Assembly (NCBI GenBank): GCA_029259335.1
Contig: JAPDIY010000011.1
Coordinates: forward strand, 1-45,272
Length of the DNA: 45,272 nucleotides
Reading direction: 5' to 3'
DNA from: Archaeoglobi archaeon
Lineage (GTDB): Archaea; Halobacteriota; Archaeoglobi; Archaeoglobales; Archaeoglobaceae
Made by a program: the position numbers and the translations under genes. Positions 22,723 through 31,308 of the stretch are shown in pieces. The first letter of the stretch is position 1. Every line of letters starts with the position of its first letter. Under the pieces are notes generated by a model. It was not told where the DNA came from. It saw nothing but the letters and a program-made list of their open reading frames with translations, and did not search any database.

Positions 22723-23061
22723 TTATGGTTCTGCTTTCTCCGTTTTTGGCAGTGCTTTATTTATTTCCTCTAAGAGTTCCTCATCACTTTTTCCTTCTGG
22801 ATCTATTCCCAGATCTCTCGCTATTTTCTCAAGTTTTTTCCTTTTCTCGTCCTGTGTGTATTTACCCTCTCTGAGTTCCCTCTCAAACTGCCTCAGTTCC
22901 ATCTCTGCTTCTCTCTGCGCTTTCTTGAACTCCCCCATACTTTTACCGAGGCTTCTGGCCACTTCTGGAAGTTTGCTTGCCCCGAAAAGCAGGAAGATAA
23001 TCAGCAGTATAAGCAACCACTCTTGCCCTCCCGGTAACAGTTGCATTTGAACGATGTTCAT
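22723..23061 (-). CDS. tatA: Sec-independent translocase protein TatA
   Basis: About 112 aa. One transmembrane helix (about residues 11-28) is followed by the hinge FGASKLPEVARSLGKSMGEFKKA and a long charged amphipathic tail, the TatA/B arrangement. TatA forms the pore for folded proteins with twin-arginine signals. The start at 23061 has a CTTTTATTT box 26 bp upstream; the frame extends to 23109 with no support. No tatC is in the window. The cysteine-rich precursor at 2265-3296 has no twin-arginine, so a link to it is not indicated. Confidence 0.88.
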   Translation of the reverse strand: MNIVQMQLLPGGQEWLLILLIIFLLFGASKLPEVARSLGKSMGEFKKAQREAEMELRQFERELREGKYTQDEKRKKLEKIARDLGIDPEGKSDEELLEEINKALPKTEKAEP

Positions 23062-23165
23062 CACCTTAAATTGAACTACTGGAAATAAAAGATTTCTCAT
23101 CAGTTGCATAACTGTAAATTTTTCTAAAAAGCGTAAACTATTAAACGTCTATTCCTATTTTTTGC

Positions 23166-24320
23166 ATGAACTTCGAGCTTACTCAGGAACAGAGAGATAT
23201 TAAGAATGCAGCGAGAGAGTTTGCAACAAATGAGTTCACCAAGGAAAGAGCGGAAGAATACGACAGAAACGAGGAGTTCCCCTTTGACCTCTGGAAGAAG
23301 GCTTGTGAGCTGGGATTTGTAGGCGTGCATTTTCCAGAGGAGTATGGCGGGGCAGGAATGGGCGTTCTTGAAAACATTCTGATCGTAGAGGAATTCTGTA
23401 GGGCCGACAGCACGATTGGGAGTGCCATAATCCTTTCGGACTTCTCTTCCGAGGTTGTGATGAGATTTGGGAGCGAAGATCAGAAAAAAGAGGTTTTACC
23501 GAAAGTAGCCTCCGGCAATGCCATAACTGCTGGCTGCTATACCGAACCTGAGGCTGGTAGCGATTTGACTGCAATCAAAACGAGGGCTGAGAAAGATGGT
23601 GATGAGTGGGTCATCAACGGATCCAAGACGTTCATAACCAATGGAAATATCGCTGATTATTACGTTGTTCTTGCTGTCACAAACCCTGATGCGCAGCCGC
23701 GCTACAGAGGCTTTAGCACTTTCCTTGTTAAAAAGGATACTCCCGGATTAAGCACGAACAAGATCACAGGAAAGCTTGGCATTAGGGCTTCACCAACAGC
23801 AGAGGTCGTTTTCAAGGATGTCAGGGTTGACGAATCATCTGTTATAGGAGAGCTTAACAGGGGGTTCTACCAGGTTCTTGAGTTCTTCGATGAGAGTAGA
23901 ATTGAAATCGCAGCACAGGCATTGGGAATAGCACAGGGGGCCTTTGACAGGCTTATAAACTACGTCAAGCAGAGAAAGCAGTTTGGACAGCCTATAGGGG
24001 CTTTTCAGGCTTTGCAGCACAGGATTGCCGACCTTAAAACTCAGCTTGAGGCTGCAAGATTGCTGATTTACAAGGCAGCCTGGAACTACGATCAGGGCAG
24101 GATCGATCCCGGTCTGACTTCAATGGCGAAGTACTATGCTGGAAAACTGGCAGTAAAGATATGTGACGAGGCTGTGCAGATGCACGGCGGGTATGGCTAC
24201 ATAGCTGAATACGAAGTGGAAAGGTTCTTCAGAGATGCCAAGATCACGGAGATTTACGAGGGGACAAAGGAAGTGCAGCTTAACACCATTGCGAGAGATA
24301 TTCTGGGCAAGTTCAGATAG
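23166..24320 (+). CDS. acyl-CoA dehydrogenase
   Basis: 384 aa, full length. The N-terminal helical domain starts LTQEQRDIKNAAREFA; the middle has CYTEPEAGSDLTAIKTRAE and INGSKTFITNG; the C-terminal helical domain has RKQFGQPIGAFQALQHRIAD, MHGGYGYIAEY and the FRDAKITEIYEGT segment, whose Glu is the catalytic base in short-chain enzymes. FAD-dependent first step of beta-oxidation; electrons go to an ETF. A TATA-like ACTATTAAAC lies 25 bp before the ATG, so the gene is probably leaderless. Confidence 0.96.
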   Translation: MNFELTQEQRDIKNAAREFATNEFTKERAEEYDRNEEFPFDLWKKACELGFVGVHFPEEYGGAGMGVLENILIVEEFCRADSTIGSAIILSDFSSEVVMRFGSEDQKKEVLPKVASGNAITAGCYTEPEAGSDLTAIKTRAEKDGDEWVINGSKTFITNGNIADYYVVLAVTNPDAQPRYRGFSTFLVKKDTPGLSTNKITGKLGIRASPTAEVVFKDVRVDESSVIGELNRGFYQVLEFFDESRIEIAAQALGIAQGAFDRLINYVKQRKQFGQPIGAFQALQHRIADLKTQLEAARLLIYKAAWNYDQGRIDPGLTSMAKYYAGKLAVKICDEAVQMHGGYGYIAEYEVERFFRDAKITEIYEGTKEVQLNTIARDILGKFR

Positions 24321-24351
24321 CTTTTTATATATTTTTTAGGACTTTATTTTA

Positions 24352-25386
24352 ATGGTGAAAAAGGTAGTACTGGTTATAGACAGAGATGATGATCTTGGAC
24401 AGAAAGCCAACATCTCATCACCGGTGATTGGTAAAGATAACATTCTGGCCGCCGCAATTAGACTTGGAACCGCTGATCCGGAAGACTCGGATGTCAATGC
24501 CCTTTTCGGTGCAGTAAAGCTATATGACGAGCTTAAGAAGGCTGGAGAAGATGTGGAAGTCGTTGCCATCTGTGGAGATAAGAATGTTGGTGTCGTTTCT
24601 GACTCAAAAATTGCAGAACAGCTTGATAAGGTTGTTATGCGTCTCAACCCCTCAAGCGCTGTTGTTGTTACCGACGGCTCGGAAGACGAGTTTGTTCTGC
24701 CCATTATCTCCTCAAGAGTCAAGATTGATTCCGTTCACAGGGTAGTTGTGAAGCAGAGCAGAACTATCGAGAGCACGTATTTTATGATTCGAAGAATGCT
24801 CAATGATCCAAAAATTGCAAGAATAACTCTTGCACCTCTTGGGATGATATTCCTTGTCTATTCAGTATTTCTCGTTCTCCAACATCCGGAGTGGGGTATT
24901 GGAGGGATTATATTCTTCTTGGGCATATACTTCATGGTCAAGGCCTACGGATGGGAGAAGAACATTGAAGATTTCCTTGATTCTATCAGAACCTCTCTTG
25001 TTGAGGGCAGATTGTCTTTCGTGTTTTACGTCACTTCTGCCATTCTTCTCATAATCAGCCTAGTCAATGGATTCAATGCTTCCGTCAACAATCCGAACCC
25101 ATCTGAGGCCATTGCAAACTTCGTATTTTACAGCGCATGGTGGTTCGTGCTTTCAGGCATATTTTCCTTGCTTGCAAAGGCTGCAGATGCCTACGCGGAG
25201 AACAGAAAGGTATCGAAGTACTTCACGATGACCTTTCTCCTTATAGCCCTCGGCCTGCTGGTTTGGTCTTCCGCAGCCTATGTTCTTGAACCTGATGCGC
25301 CTGATGCACTTCAGAAGCTTGGAGGAGCGATCGCTGGAGCAATATTTATTGCCACAATCGGTGTTCTCACTCTGAGAAGGCTTTGA
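24352..25386 (+). CDS. DUF373 family membrane protein
   Basis: 344 aa. The N-terminal half (about 1-145) is soluble and matches archaeal DUF373: VLVIDRDDDLG, GTADPEDSDVNALFGAVKLYDEL, VEVVAICGDKNVG, VVVTDGSEDEF. The C-terminal half has about six transmembrane helices. The DUF373 function is not established; acidic clusters in the soluble half could bind metal. TTTATATA centred 24 bp upstream indicates a leaderless start; the same T-rich stretch follows the acyl-CoA dehydrogenase stop and may terminate that message. The end overlaps taw3 by 20 bp. Confidence 0.85.
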   Translation: MVKKVVLVIDRDDDLGQKANISSPVIGKDNILAAAIRLGTADPEDSDVNALFGAVKLYDELKKAGEDVEVVAICGDKNVGVVSDSKIAEQLDKVVMRLNPSSAVVVTDGSEDEFVLPIISSRVKIDSVHRVVVKQSRTIESTYFMIRRMLNDPKIARITLAPLGMIFLVYSVFLVLQHPEWGIGGIIFFLGIYFMVKAYGWEKNIEDFLDSIRTSLVEGRLSFVFYVTSAILLIISLVNGFNASVNNPNPSEAIANFVFYSAWWFVLSGIFSLLAKAADAYAENRKVSKYFTMTFLLIALGLLVWSSAAYVLEPDAPDALQKLGGAIAGAIFIATIGVLTLRRL

Positions 25387-25933
25387 TGAGGTTATACAAC
25401 CTCTCCAGCCTCTCTTTCCCCTTTTTCAGTTTGATGTTTGCAAATTCCACGACCGATCTTAGATAATTCTCCGAAACGAGTATTCTACCTGAGTGGGCAA
25501 CAGGAAGTTCGATTCTTTCAAGAGATGCAACCTCAACCACATGGTTTTTGACGGAGATAATTCCACTCCTCCTGAATCCAGCATCGTTTGCAGCAATCAT
25601 AAGTCTTTCCGCATCATCAAGAGTTCTACATGCAACATGGATTATTGGAGGGTACTGAATCAGCCACCCCCAGTTTTCGCTTTTTGAAGCTGTACTCAAC
25701 ACAACCTCAAAATCAACCTCATCATGCCACTTTCCGAGAAACTTCACCCTCCTCTTATCCCCAACCTCTGGAATGTCGATGACCACTATTCTCCCACTGC
25801 AGCTTGAAAGCGTGACATAATTCTCAAGCAAGTTGATGGTGTCAAGAAGCTTTACAATATCCGAATCCAGTTCTCCTCTATTTTTTGCTTTCAAAAATCC
25901 TTCCAGTTTCCTCTCCCTGTATTCCTCCCACAT
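25367..25933 (-). CDS. taw3: tRNA wybutosine-synthesis protein Taw3 (TYW3 family)
   Basis: 188 aa. TYW3 landmarks are present: VTLSSCSGRIVVID near residue 40, ENWGWLIQYPPIIHVACRTL, GFRRSGIISV and VEVASLERIELPVAHSG. TYW3 N4-methylates the wyosine precursor at G37 of tRNA-Phe with SAM; archaeal Taw3 makes the corresponding imG-type derivative. The ATG at 25933 shares one base with the rfcS stop (TGATG); a GTG one codon upstream is possible. Confidence 0.92.
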   Translation of the reverse strand: MWEEYRERKLEGFLKAKNRGELDSDIVKLLDTINLLENYVTLSSCSGRIVVIDIPEVGDKRRVKFLGKWHDEVDFEVVLSTASKSENWGWLIQYPPIIHVACRTLDDAERLMIAANDAGFRRSGIISVKNHVVEVASLERIELPVAHSGRILVSENYLRSVVEFANIKLKKGKERLERLYNLIKAFSE

Positions 25934-26892
25934 CACTTCTTTGCCAGAGATGACAGGTATGCAAGGTAAGCATCAAGCTGAATTCTCTCGTTCGCCCCTT
26001 CCGTCAGCCTGAAGTCCACCTCTCCCAGCTTGTCTATCAGATACACCTTAACCTTCTCGTTGAGCGGTGAGGAGATTATCTCTCTGAAAAGCTGGGACAG
26101 AACGTCCTCTCCGCTCATACCGTATTCAATCATAAGCCTGTCGAGAAGCTGCCTTGCCTCCATGAAATTTCCTTTCAGAGCAGTTTCTATCAATTTTCCG
26201 ATTTCCTCAGGTCTGGCAGTGGCAGTTATCTGGTATATCGTGTCAGCGTTGATAACTTCCCCGATTGCAGCAGCACCCTGCAGAGCGTTTATCGCCTTTC
26301 TGAAATCTCCACCGGAAATGTATAGCAAAGCCTCTAAACCATCCTCTGTTATCTTGACACCCTCTTTTTCGCAGATCTCCAGAATTCTCTTTTTCATCGC
26401 CTCCTTAGGAACGGGTCTAAACTTGAAAACAGCACACCTGCTCTGAATGGGTTCAATAATCCTGCTTACATAGTTACAGCTCAAAATGAAGCGGCAGCTT
26501 CTGGAATACATCTCCATCGTCCTTCTCAAAGCAGCCTGAGCATCTGCTGTTAGAGCATCAGCCTCATCGAGAAATATGATCTTGAATGGGGCACCTCCGA
26601 TCGGAGCAGTTCTCGCAAACTCCTTTATCTTGTGCCTTACAACGTCAATTCCTCTCTCATCGCTCGCATTCATCTCAATGAAGTTGTCCCTCCAGTTCTC
26701 TCCAAAAAGATCCCTTGCGAGTGCAATCGAAGTTGCCGTCTTTCCTGTTCCGGGTGGGCCGGAAAAAAGCAGGTGGGGGATGTTCTTCCTCTCCGCGTAT
26801 CCCTTTAACCTCTGAATGACCTCATCCTGTCCCACTACCTCGTCAAGCGTTCGTGGGCGGTATTTTTCAACCCAGATTTCAAAGTCTTCCAT
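25933..26892 (-). CDS. rfcS: replication factor C small subunit
   Basis: 319 aa AAA+ clamp-loader subunit: EKYRPRTLDEVVGQDEV, Walker A FSGPPGTGKTATSIALAR near residue 44, Walker B IIFLDEADALT, sensor/arginine-finger segment IIEPIQSRCAVFKFRP with the SRC motif, and the C-terminal collar domain. With the large subunit it loads PCNA. It is first in the direction of transcription of the pair rfcS-taw3, 13 bp downstream of cofC. Confidence 0.97.
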   Translation of the reverse strand: MEDFEIWVEKYRPRTLDEVVGQDEVIQRLKGYAERKNIPHLLFSGPPGTGKTATSIALARDLFGENWRDNFIEMNASDERGIDVVRHKIKEFARTAPIGGAPFKIIFLDEADALTADAQAALRRTMEMYSRSCRFILSCNYVSRIIEPIQSRCAVFKFRPVPKEAMKKRILEICEKEGVKITEDGLEALLYISGGDFRKAINALQGAAAIGEVINADTIYQITATARPEEIGKLIETALKGNFMEARQLLDRLMIEYGMSGEDVLSQLFREIISSPLNEKVKVYLIDKLGEVDFRLTEGANERIQLDAYLAYLSSLAKK

Positions 26893-26905
26893 TGTACTTT
26901 ATTAA

Positions 26906-27526
26906 TTAAGATTGCATAAAAACTCTGCGTTCAAGTTGGGGTATCTTTTCAAATCTGACGGTAAAGCCGATCTTTTTTAGATACTCACATGACCTCTTTC
27001 CCTCACCATGTAGAAGAAGTTCGAGAAGGTCATTTTTGTCGTCAATATCGACGGAAGAAAAGAAGGAGTCAAAAACGGAAACGGAAAAACCATTCCGCTT
27101 GGCATATTCCAAATGCTTGAAGAAACTACCGTAATGATATGAAACCCTAAATCCTACCTTTCTTGCTATCAGCATGTTAGTGCCTCCTTTCCTTCCCGGT
27201 GCCAACACAACGTCTCCTTCGGTTTCGAAAAATCTTGAGAGAGTTAATTTGTCGAGGAGGGGCAGGTCTGACATCACAACCGCAACGGGAACATCGTCAA
27301 GTTCTCTGTTTATTGACGTGTTGAGGTCTGAGCTATCAACAACGACATCCACACCCTCTATCTCAATCTCGGCGGGGGTTATAACCTCGATCTCGCCGAA
27401 GGATTTGACAACATCTATCACATCAAGAAGCATCAGCTCAGCAAGCCTTTTCCTCTCTTCAAAGCTCAAAATGTCGGAAAGTCTGGATTTCGGATTCGAA
27501 GCCTTAAAAGGGATCAGAATTCTCAT
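26906..27526 (-). CDS. cofC: 2-phospho-L-lactate guanylyltransferase (CofC)
   Basis: 206 aa nucleotidyltransferase with N-terminal ILIPFKASNPKSRLSDIL (the GTP-binding loop), VAVVMSDLPLLDKLT and VVLAPGRKGGTNML. CofC activates 2-phospholactate (or phosphoenolpyruvate) with GTP in coenzyme F420 synthesis, expected in Archaeoglobus. Its ATG overlaps the ftsY stop (ATGA). Confidence 0.93.
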   Translation of the reverse strand: MRILIPFKASNPKSRLSDILSFEERKRLAELMLLDVIDVVKSFGEIEVITPAEIEIEGVDVVVDSSDLNTSINRELDDVPVAVVMSDLPLLDKLTLSRFFETEGDVVLAPGRKGGTNMLIARKVGFRVSYHYGSFFKHLEYAKRNGFSVSVFDSFFSSVDIDDKNDLLELLLHGEGKRSCEYLKKIGFTVRFEKIPQLERRVFMQS

Positions 27527-28533
27527 GAAAATATTCTCTCAATCAGCCATTTCGAGTCAAATTTGACGAGATCATCATACTCCTGCCCGACGCCAAAGAA
27601 GAGCACCGGCTTTCCTGTAACATAGCTTATCGAAATCGCCGTCCCTCCCTTTGGATCTGCGTCAAGCTTCGTCAGAATGTTGCCGTCTATACCCACAGTT
27701 TCCGCAAACATCTTTGCCCTTTCAACCGCATCATTTCCCGCTATGCTTTCATCAACGAAGATAATCAGATCTGGTTTCGTAACCCTCTTTATCTTCTCAA
27801 GCTGGTCAAGCAGGTTCTTCTTTGTATGCATCCTCCCTGCTGTATCTGCAAGCACAACATCAATCCCCTTGCTCTCGGCATGCTTTATTGCGTCGAAAAT
27901 TACCGCCGCAGGGTCAGATCCCTGTTTGTGCTTTATCAACCTGACTCCAAGCCTTTTTGCATGCTCTTCAAGCTGCTCAATCGCCCCTGCCCTGAACGTG
28001 TCGCCTGCAGCGAGAACAACGGAGTAACCCTGCTTCATAAGCCTGTTTGCAACTTTTGCTATTGTGGTGGTTTTCCCGGTCCCGTTGACACCGACGAAGG
28101 CTATGTTCAGTGGCTTCTTCTCCCTCAACTTCTCTGCGACGAATTCATCAAAGTCGAACCTATTCGTGTCAAGTATCTCAAGAATTATGCTCTTAAGCTC
28201 CTCTATCACTATATCCGAAAGCTTCTCCGTTATCTTCTTCCTTCTCCCCACGAGTCTCTCTTTCAAAGCCTCGGAGATCGCATCGACAACTTCAAATGCG
28301 ACATCACTTTCGAGAAGAATTATTTCAAGTTCCTCAAGAATATTTTCAACTTTTTTCTCGTCAATGACGACCTCTCTGCTCACCACAAGTGCTGTGAGCT
28401 TCTCTTTCAGCCCCACCCTTTTCTCCTTTACCTCTTCCTTCAGCTTTTCCTGTATTCTCTGCTCCTCCTGCTTCTCCTCCTCCTCAATCTTCTTCCTTAA
28501 AGATTTGATCTTCTCCTTCAGAGCTTTAAACAT
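27523..28533 (-). CDS. ftsY: signal recognition particle receptor FtsY
   Basis: 336 aa. A short, highly charged N-terminal helix (about 1-60, Lys/Glu) replaces the long A domain of bacteria. The N domain and the GTPase domain follow: G1 VGVNGTGKTTTIAKVANRL near residue 147, DTFRAGAIEQL, DTAGRMHTKKNL, and TKLDADPKGGTAIS. It receives SRP-ribosome complexes at the membrane. The start lies immediately after the prefoldin stop. Confidence 0.96.
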   Translation of the reverse strand: MFKALKEKIKSLRKKIEEEEKQEEQRIQEKLKEEVKEKRVGLKEKLTALVVSREVVIDEKKVENILEELEIILLESDVAFEVVDAISEALKERLVGRRKKITEKLSDIVIEELKSIILEILDTNRFDFDEFVAEKLREKKPLNIAFVGVNGTGKTTTIAKVANRLMKQGYSVVLAAGDTFRAGAIEQLEEHAKRLGVRLIKHKQGSDPAAVIFDAIKHAESKGIDVVLADTAGRMHTKKNLLDQLEKIKRVTKPDLIIFVDESIAGNDAVERAKMFAETVGIDGNILTKLDADPKGGTAISISYVTGKPVLFFGVGQEYDDLVKFDSKWLIERIFS

Positions 28534-28953
28534 TTACTCTCTCTCCTCTCTTTCCTTCTTTGCAAGTTCTTCCTGAATCTTCGAAGCCTGGGCAAGAACC
28601 TGCTGAAGCATTGCTGTGAGACTCTGAGAGTTCTCTTCTATTTTCTTGATCTTCTTTTTGACGAATTCAATTGCCTCCTTAACCTCCCTCTCAACCACGA
28701 CACCTGAACCGATGTCCACGAGCATCTTCTTGCTGTTCTTCACGTCAACGTAGGCAAAAACCCCACCGCCAAGATTCATCAAAGCCTCGATCTCACCATC
28801 TATCGAATCAAAGAATTCGAGGGTTTCAAGAGTTTTCCGGTACTCATTTTCCAGCAGTTCCAGCTCAACAAGTCTTCTCTGCAAAGTCTCTGCCTCACTC
28901 TGCAGATACTGAAGAACTGCAATCTTTTCCTGAATATCCTTCTCTGATGCCAT
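28534..28953 (-). CDS. pfdA: prefoldin alpha subunit
   Basis: 139 aa. Two long coiled-coil helices (about 1-50 and 95-139) flank a beta-hairpin core with NLGGGVFAYVDVKNSKKMLVDIGSGVVVE, the class-alpha prefoldin plan. The hexamer with beta subunits hands unfolded protein to the thermosome. It lies between the LX and ftsY genes, an order common in Euryarchaeota. Confidence 0.94.
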   Translation of the reverse strand: MASEKDIQEKIAVLQYLQSEAETLQRRLVELELLENEYRKTLETLEFFDSIDGEIEALMNLGGGVFAYVDVKNSKKMLVDIGSGVVVEREVKEAIEFVKKKIKKIEENSQSLTAMLQQVLAQASKIQEELAKKEREERE

Positions 28954-28954
28954 C

Positions 28955-29131
28955 TCATTCCACCTGCTTCACTTCTTCAATTTTTATGAGGTGTCTCTTA
29001 ACCTTGTGGTTGCTTCCGATTAGTGAGTAGATTTTCTCAACCGCAAATCTCTCATTGTGCGCATCCACAACCTTCTTGAAATTCTGCCAACCTTCCGATG
29101 TCCTAAACATTCCGGTAACCTCAAATTTCAT
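28955..29131 (-). CDS. rpl18a: 50S ribosomal protein L18Ae (LX)
   Basis: 58 aa, small archaeal LX/L18a: MKFEVTGMFRT, FAVEKIYSLIGSNHKVKRHLI. I start at MKFEV (29131), which follows a GAGGTGAT ribosome site, and not at 29164, whose frame overlaps eIF6. Confidence 0.9.
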   Translation of the reverse strand: MKFEVTGMFRTSEGWQNFKKVVDAHNERFAVEKIYSLIGSNHKVKRHLIKIEEVKQVE

Positions 29132-29141
29132 ATCCATCACC

Positions 29142-29789
29142 TCACGGAAACAGAGCCTCTTCAACTATTCCCAGCTCAAAACCTGTTGTGTCTCTACCCA
29201 CAACATAACCTTTCGAGTTTGCGAGCAGGCTTGAGCCGACCATGTCTGTTCCAAAATTCACGGTGCCTGTGAGCACCTCAACACCCGCAACCTCCTCAAG
29301 CCTCTTTATCTCCCACTCGCTGATATTTGGATTTGCCAAACCACCCGTGTTTGTAACCACAGCCGCCATCCCGACGGTCTTTATACCTCCCACAGTCCCC
29401 CGAATTAAATTTATGTCAAGAAAATCGCTTATCTCCTCAATCAGCTCGTCGCTCATTTCCGGATTCGCTATCCCTCCCTGATCGTTTATACAGAGATTAT
29501 TGCCAAAGCAGGTCATGAGTGTCTCTATCACCTTCACATCGAGCTTTCTTTCCAGCTCCTTCAGTTCATGCGAGAGTACATGGCTGCTCACAACTGCCCC
29601 CCTTGAATTCAGAGCCAACATCGCACCAACAAGCTCGGAACCCGCAATTTTTGTAACAATAACCTCGACATCAAGCTTCTCTTCGAGAGCGCTGATAAGC
29701 TTTGCATCTCTCACTCCAACTACTGCAAATTCCTCCGAGACCTTCGCGTACAGACCTACAAGCGGGTTACCGTTTATAGCAATCTTCAT
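29142..29789 (-). CDS. eif6: translation initiation factor 6 (aIF6)
   Basis: 215 aa, with the five-fold pseudo-repeat of IF6 seen as repeated NxGGxANPxxSxxE-type segments (GGIANPEMSDELIEEI, GGLANPNISEWEIKRLEEV). It binds the 50S subunit and prevents premature joining with 30S. It directly follows rpl31e and precedes LX. Confidence 0.96.
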   Translation of the reverse strand: MKIAINGNPLVGLYAKVSEEFAVVGVRDAKLISALEEKLDVEVIVTKIAGSELVGAMLALNSRGAVVSSHVLSHELKELERKLDVKVIETLMTCFGNNLCINDQGGIANPEMSDELIEEISDFLDINLIRGTVGGIKTVGMAAVVTNTGGLANPNISEWEIKRLEEVAGVEVLTGTVNFGTDMVGSSLLANSKGYVVGRDTTGFELGIVEEALFP

Positions 29790-30056
29790 TCAGGCAAGTT
29801 CAACCTCAACTATTCCATCATCGAATTTAACTGCCCTGACCCTTATCTTCGTTGGCGGTTTTTCCGCTCCTCTCTCCCAGATTTTTTCGTTTACAGCAGT
29901 GTCAATCTTGACATTCTTGGGATCGACCTTCATGTGTCTGCTCAGGAACTTTCTCACGTACTTTGCTGCTTTCTTTGCTCTCAGCCACCTCGGATACTTC
30001 TTCATCTTGTGCCTCAGCCTTATGGAATAAACTCTTTCAACCTCTACCTTCGCCAT
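29790..30056 (-). CDS. rpl31e: 50S ribosomal protein L31e
   Basis: 88 aa, full length: VYSIRLRHKMKKYPRWLRAKKAAKYVRKFLSRHM (residues of about 8-41) then VKIDTAVNEKIWERGAEKPPTKIRV. Near the peptide exit tunnel in archaeal ribosomes. It lies between L39e and aIF6. Confidence 0.96.
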   Translation of the reverse strand: MAKVEVERVYSIRLRHKMKKYPRWLRAKKAAKYVRKFLSRHMKVDPKNVKIDTAVNEKIWERGAEKPPTKIRVRAVKFDDGIVEVELA

Positions 30057-30068
30057 ACTGTCACCTCG

Positions 30069-30221
30069 TCACGCCTTAAGTTTACTCCTTCTCCAGTGCC
30101 TCCTCTTCGGGCTGCCAAAGACTTTTCTTGCGGTTTTCATGGTTATCCATACCGGTGCCCTTCTGTTCTGCTTGTAAGCCCTTGCAAGTCTTTTCTTCAC
30201 ACCAAGCGTCTTCTTACCCAT
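30069..30221 (-). CDS. rpl39e: 50S ribosomal protein L39e
   Basis: 50 aa, read directly from the complement: it begins [19 protein letters not shown] and ends [11 protein letters not shown], with PVWITMKT in the middle. This is a complete L39e, a very basic protein lining the exit tunnel. It starts at 30221 after an AGTGATATT leader and ends 12 bp before rpl31e. Confidence 0.96.
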   Translation of the reverse strand: MGKKTLGVKKRLARAYKQNRRAPVWITMKTARKVFGSPKRRHWRRSKLKA

Positions 30222-30225
30222 AATA

Positions 30226-30552
30226 TCACTTCCTTATGATTTTTGTCTCCCTCTTTTTCGGCTGAATTCTCCTCAAAATTTCAACAAGCATCTTGTCAGT
30301 GATCTTGCTCTGAATTCTCCCCGACTGGGCGAGATATACGAGCTGATTCTCAACAGCCTCAGCAAGCTCAGGATGGGCAAGCTTAACACGGGAAAGCCTC
30401 TCCTTCGCCTCAGGCTCAAGAATTGCTCTCAAAATTGCCTTTTTCTGCATCTCATACTGTCTTCTCATCTCCTCCTTCTGCAACTCCTCCAACTCTTTCT
30501 GTCTCTGCAGCTCCATCAGCTTCCTTCGCCTTATCTCTTCAAGGTCATCCAT
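30226..30552 (-). CDS. PDCD5-like DNA-binding protein
   Basis: 108 aa. The N-terminal charged helix ([20 protein letters not shown]) is followed by the PDCD5/TFAR19 core with [29 protein letters not shown] (split over about 45-80) and [16 protein letters not shown]. Archaeal members bind DNA in vitro; the role is not known. I start at 30552, which has GGTGATTGAT as ribosome site. It lies between S19e and L39e, the usual archaeal order. Confidence 0.92.
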   Translation of the reverse strand: MDDLEEIRRRKLMELQRQKELEELQKEEMRRQYEMQKKAILRAILEPEAKERLSRVKLAHPELAEAVENQLVYLAQSGRIQSKITDKMLVEILRRIQPKKRETKIIRK

Positions 30553-30562
30553 ATCAATCACC

Positions 30563-31006
30563 TTAATATTTTTCAAGAGCAGGGATTTCTGAAATAAGCT
30601 CAGATTTTAGTTCTGTGGCCATTTTGTCAAGGAAAGACCTTCCCATTGGAGTTACTGCTCTTCCCTCCCTCGTTTTCTTGACAAAACCGAGCTGTTCAAG
30701 CTGATGGAGCGCATTCCTTACTATTGCTCCGCTTCCCTTCCTGAACTTCGGGGGCTTCGATCCCCTTCTTTTTCTGCCACCGTAATACGTTCTGAGCCTC
30801 TCTATGCCAACGGGACCGTCAATGTATATTCTCCTAAAAATGGATGCTAACCTCAGATACCACCAGTCATCCTGCTCAGGACTCCTCTCCTTATGTACTC
30901 CTGTTTTTACATACTTCGCCCACTCAGGGGGGGCTACCATGTCCTTCAATCTTTCAGCAACCTTCTTTATCAGCAAATCTGCCGGAACATCATACACTGT
31001 CGCCAT
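30563..31006 (-). CDS. rps19e: 30S ribosomal protein S19e
   Basis: 147 aa: [59 protein letters not shown] and the basic [19 protein letters not shown]. Full length. The start at 31006 follows GAGGTGAAGAT, so the in-frame ATG at 31021 is not used. Confidence 0.96.
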   Translation of the reverse strand: MATVYDVPADLLIKKVAERLKDMVAPPEWAKYVKTGVHKERSPEQDDWWYLRLASIFRRIYIDGPVGIERLRTYYGGRKRRGSKPPKFRKGSGAIVRNALHQLEQLGFVKKTREGRAVTPMGRSFLDKMATELKSELISEIPALEKY

Positions 31007-31010
31007 ATCT

Positions 31011-31244
31011 TCACCTCTCAAAGGTCAGCACGAAACCTCTGAAATCTACCAATTTACCCTTAACTTTTGATGCTATTTCCTCTGCAAGCTCCTTTTTATG
31101 CTTTCCGGAGGATTCTCTGAAATTTCTGAGCATTTTAACTCTTACAGTACCACGTTTCTCAAGCAGAAGGTTTATCTCGTTTATTAAACTTTCCGTTACC
31201 CCGTTTTTACCAACATTTATCGTTACCACATTTTTGGCGGACAT
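31011..31244 (-). CDS. YhbY/CRM-domain RNA-binding protein
   Basis: 77 aa, a single CRM (YhbY) domain with [25 protein letters not shown] and [15 protein letters not shown]. The GKNG loop replaces the GxxG of the RNA-binding fold. Bacterial YhbY associates with pre-50S particles; a ribosome-assembly role here is inferred from family and from the ribosomal neighbours. It precedes S19e by 4 bp. Confidence 0.9.
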   Translation of the reverse strand: MSAKNVVTINVGKNGVTESLINEINLLLEKRGTVRVKMLRNFRESSGKHKKELAEEIASKVKGKLVDFRGFVLTFER

Positions 31245-31308
31245 CTTTCTTACCTGCCTTTTCCTTTCACCCTGTCTTTTTGACGGGCGGTCTAAAAATT
31301 TTTTCTAC

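Noticed and set aside
22723-23061. tatA as exporter of the Cys-rich precursor
   Set aside because: The precursor has no twin-arginine motif in its signal peptide and the genes are 20 kb apart.
27826-28500. 224-aa plus-strand frame
   Set aside because: Opposite ftsY; low-complexity Leu runs arise from the complement of the charged Lys/Glu helix.
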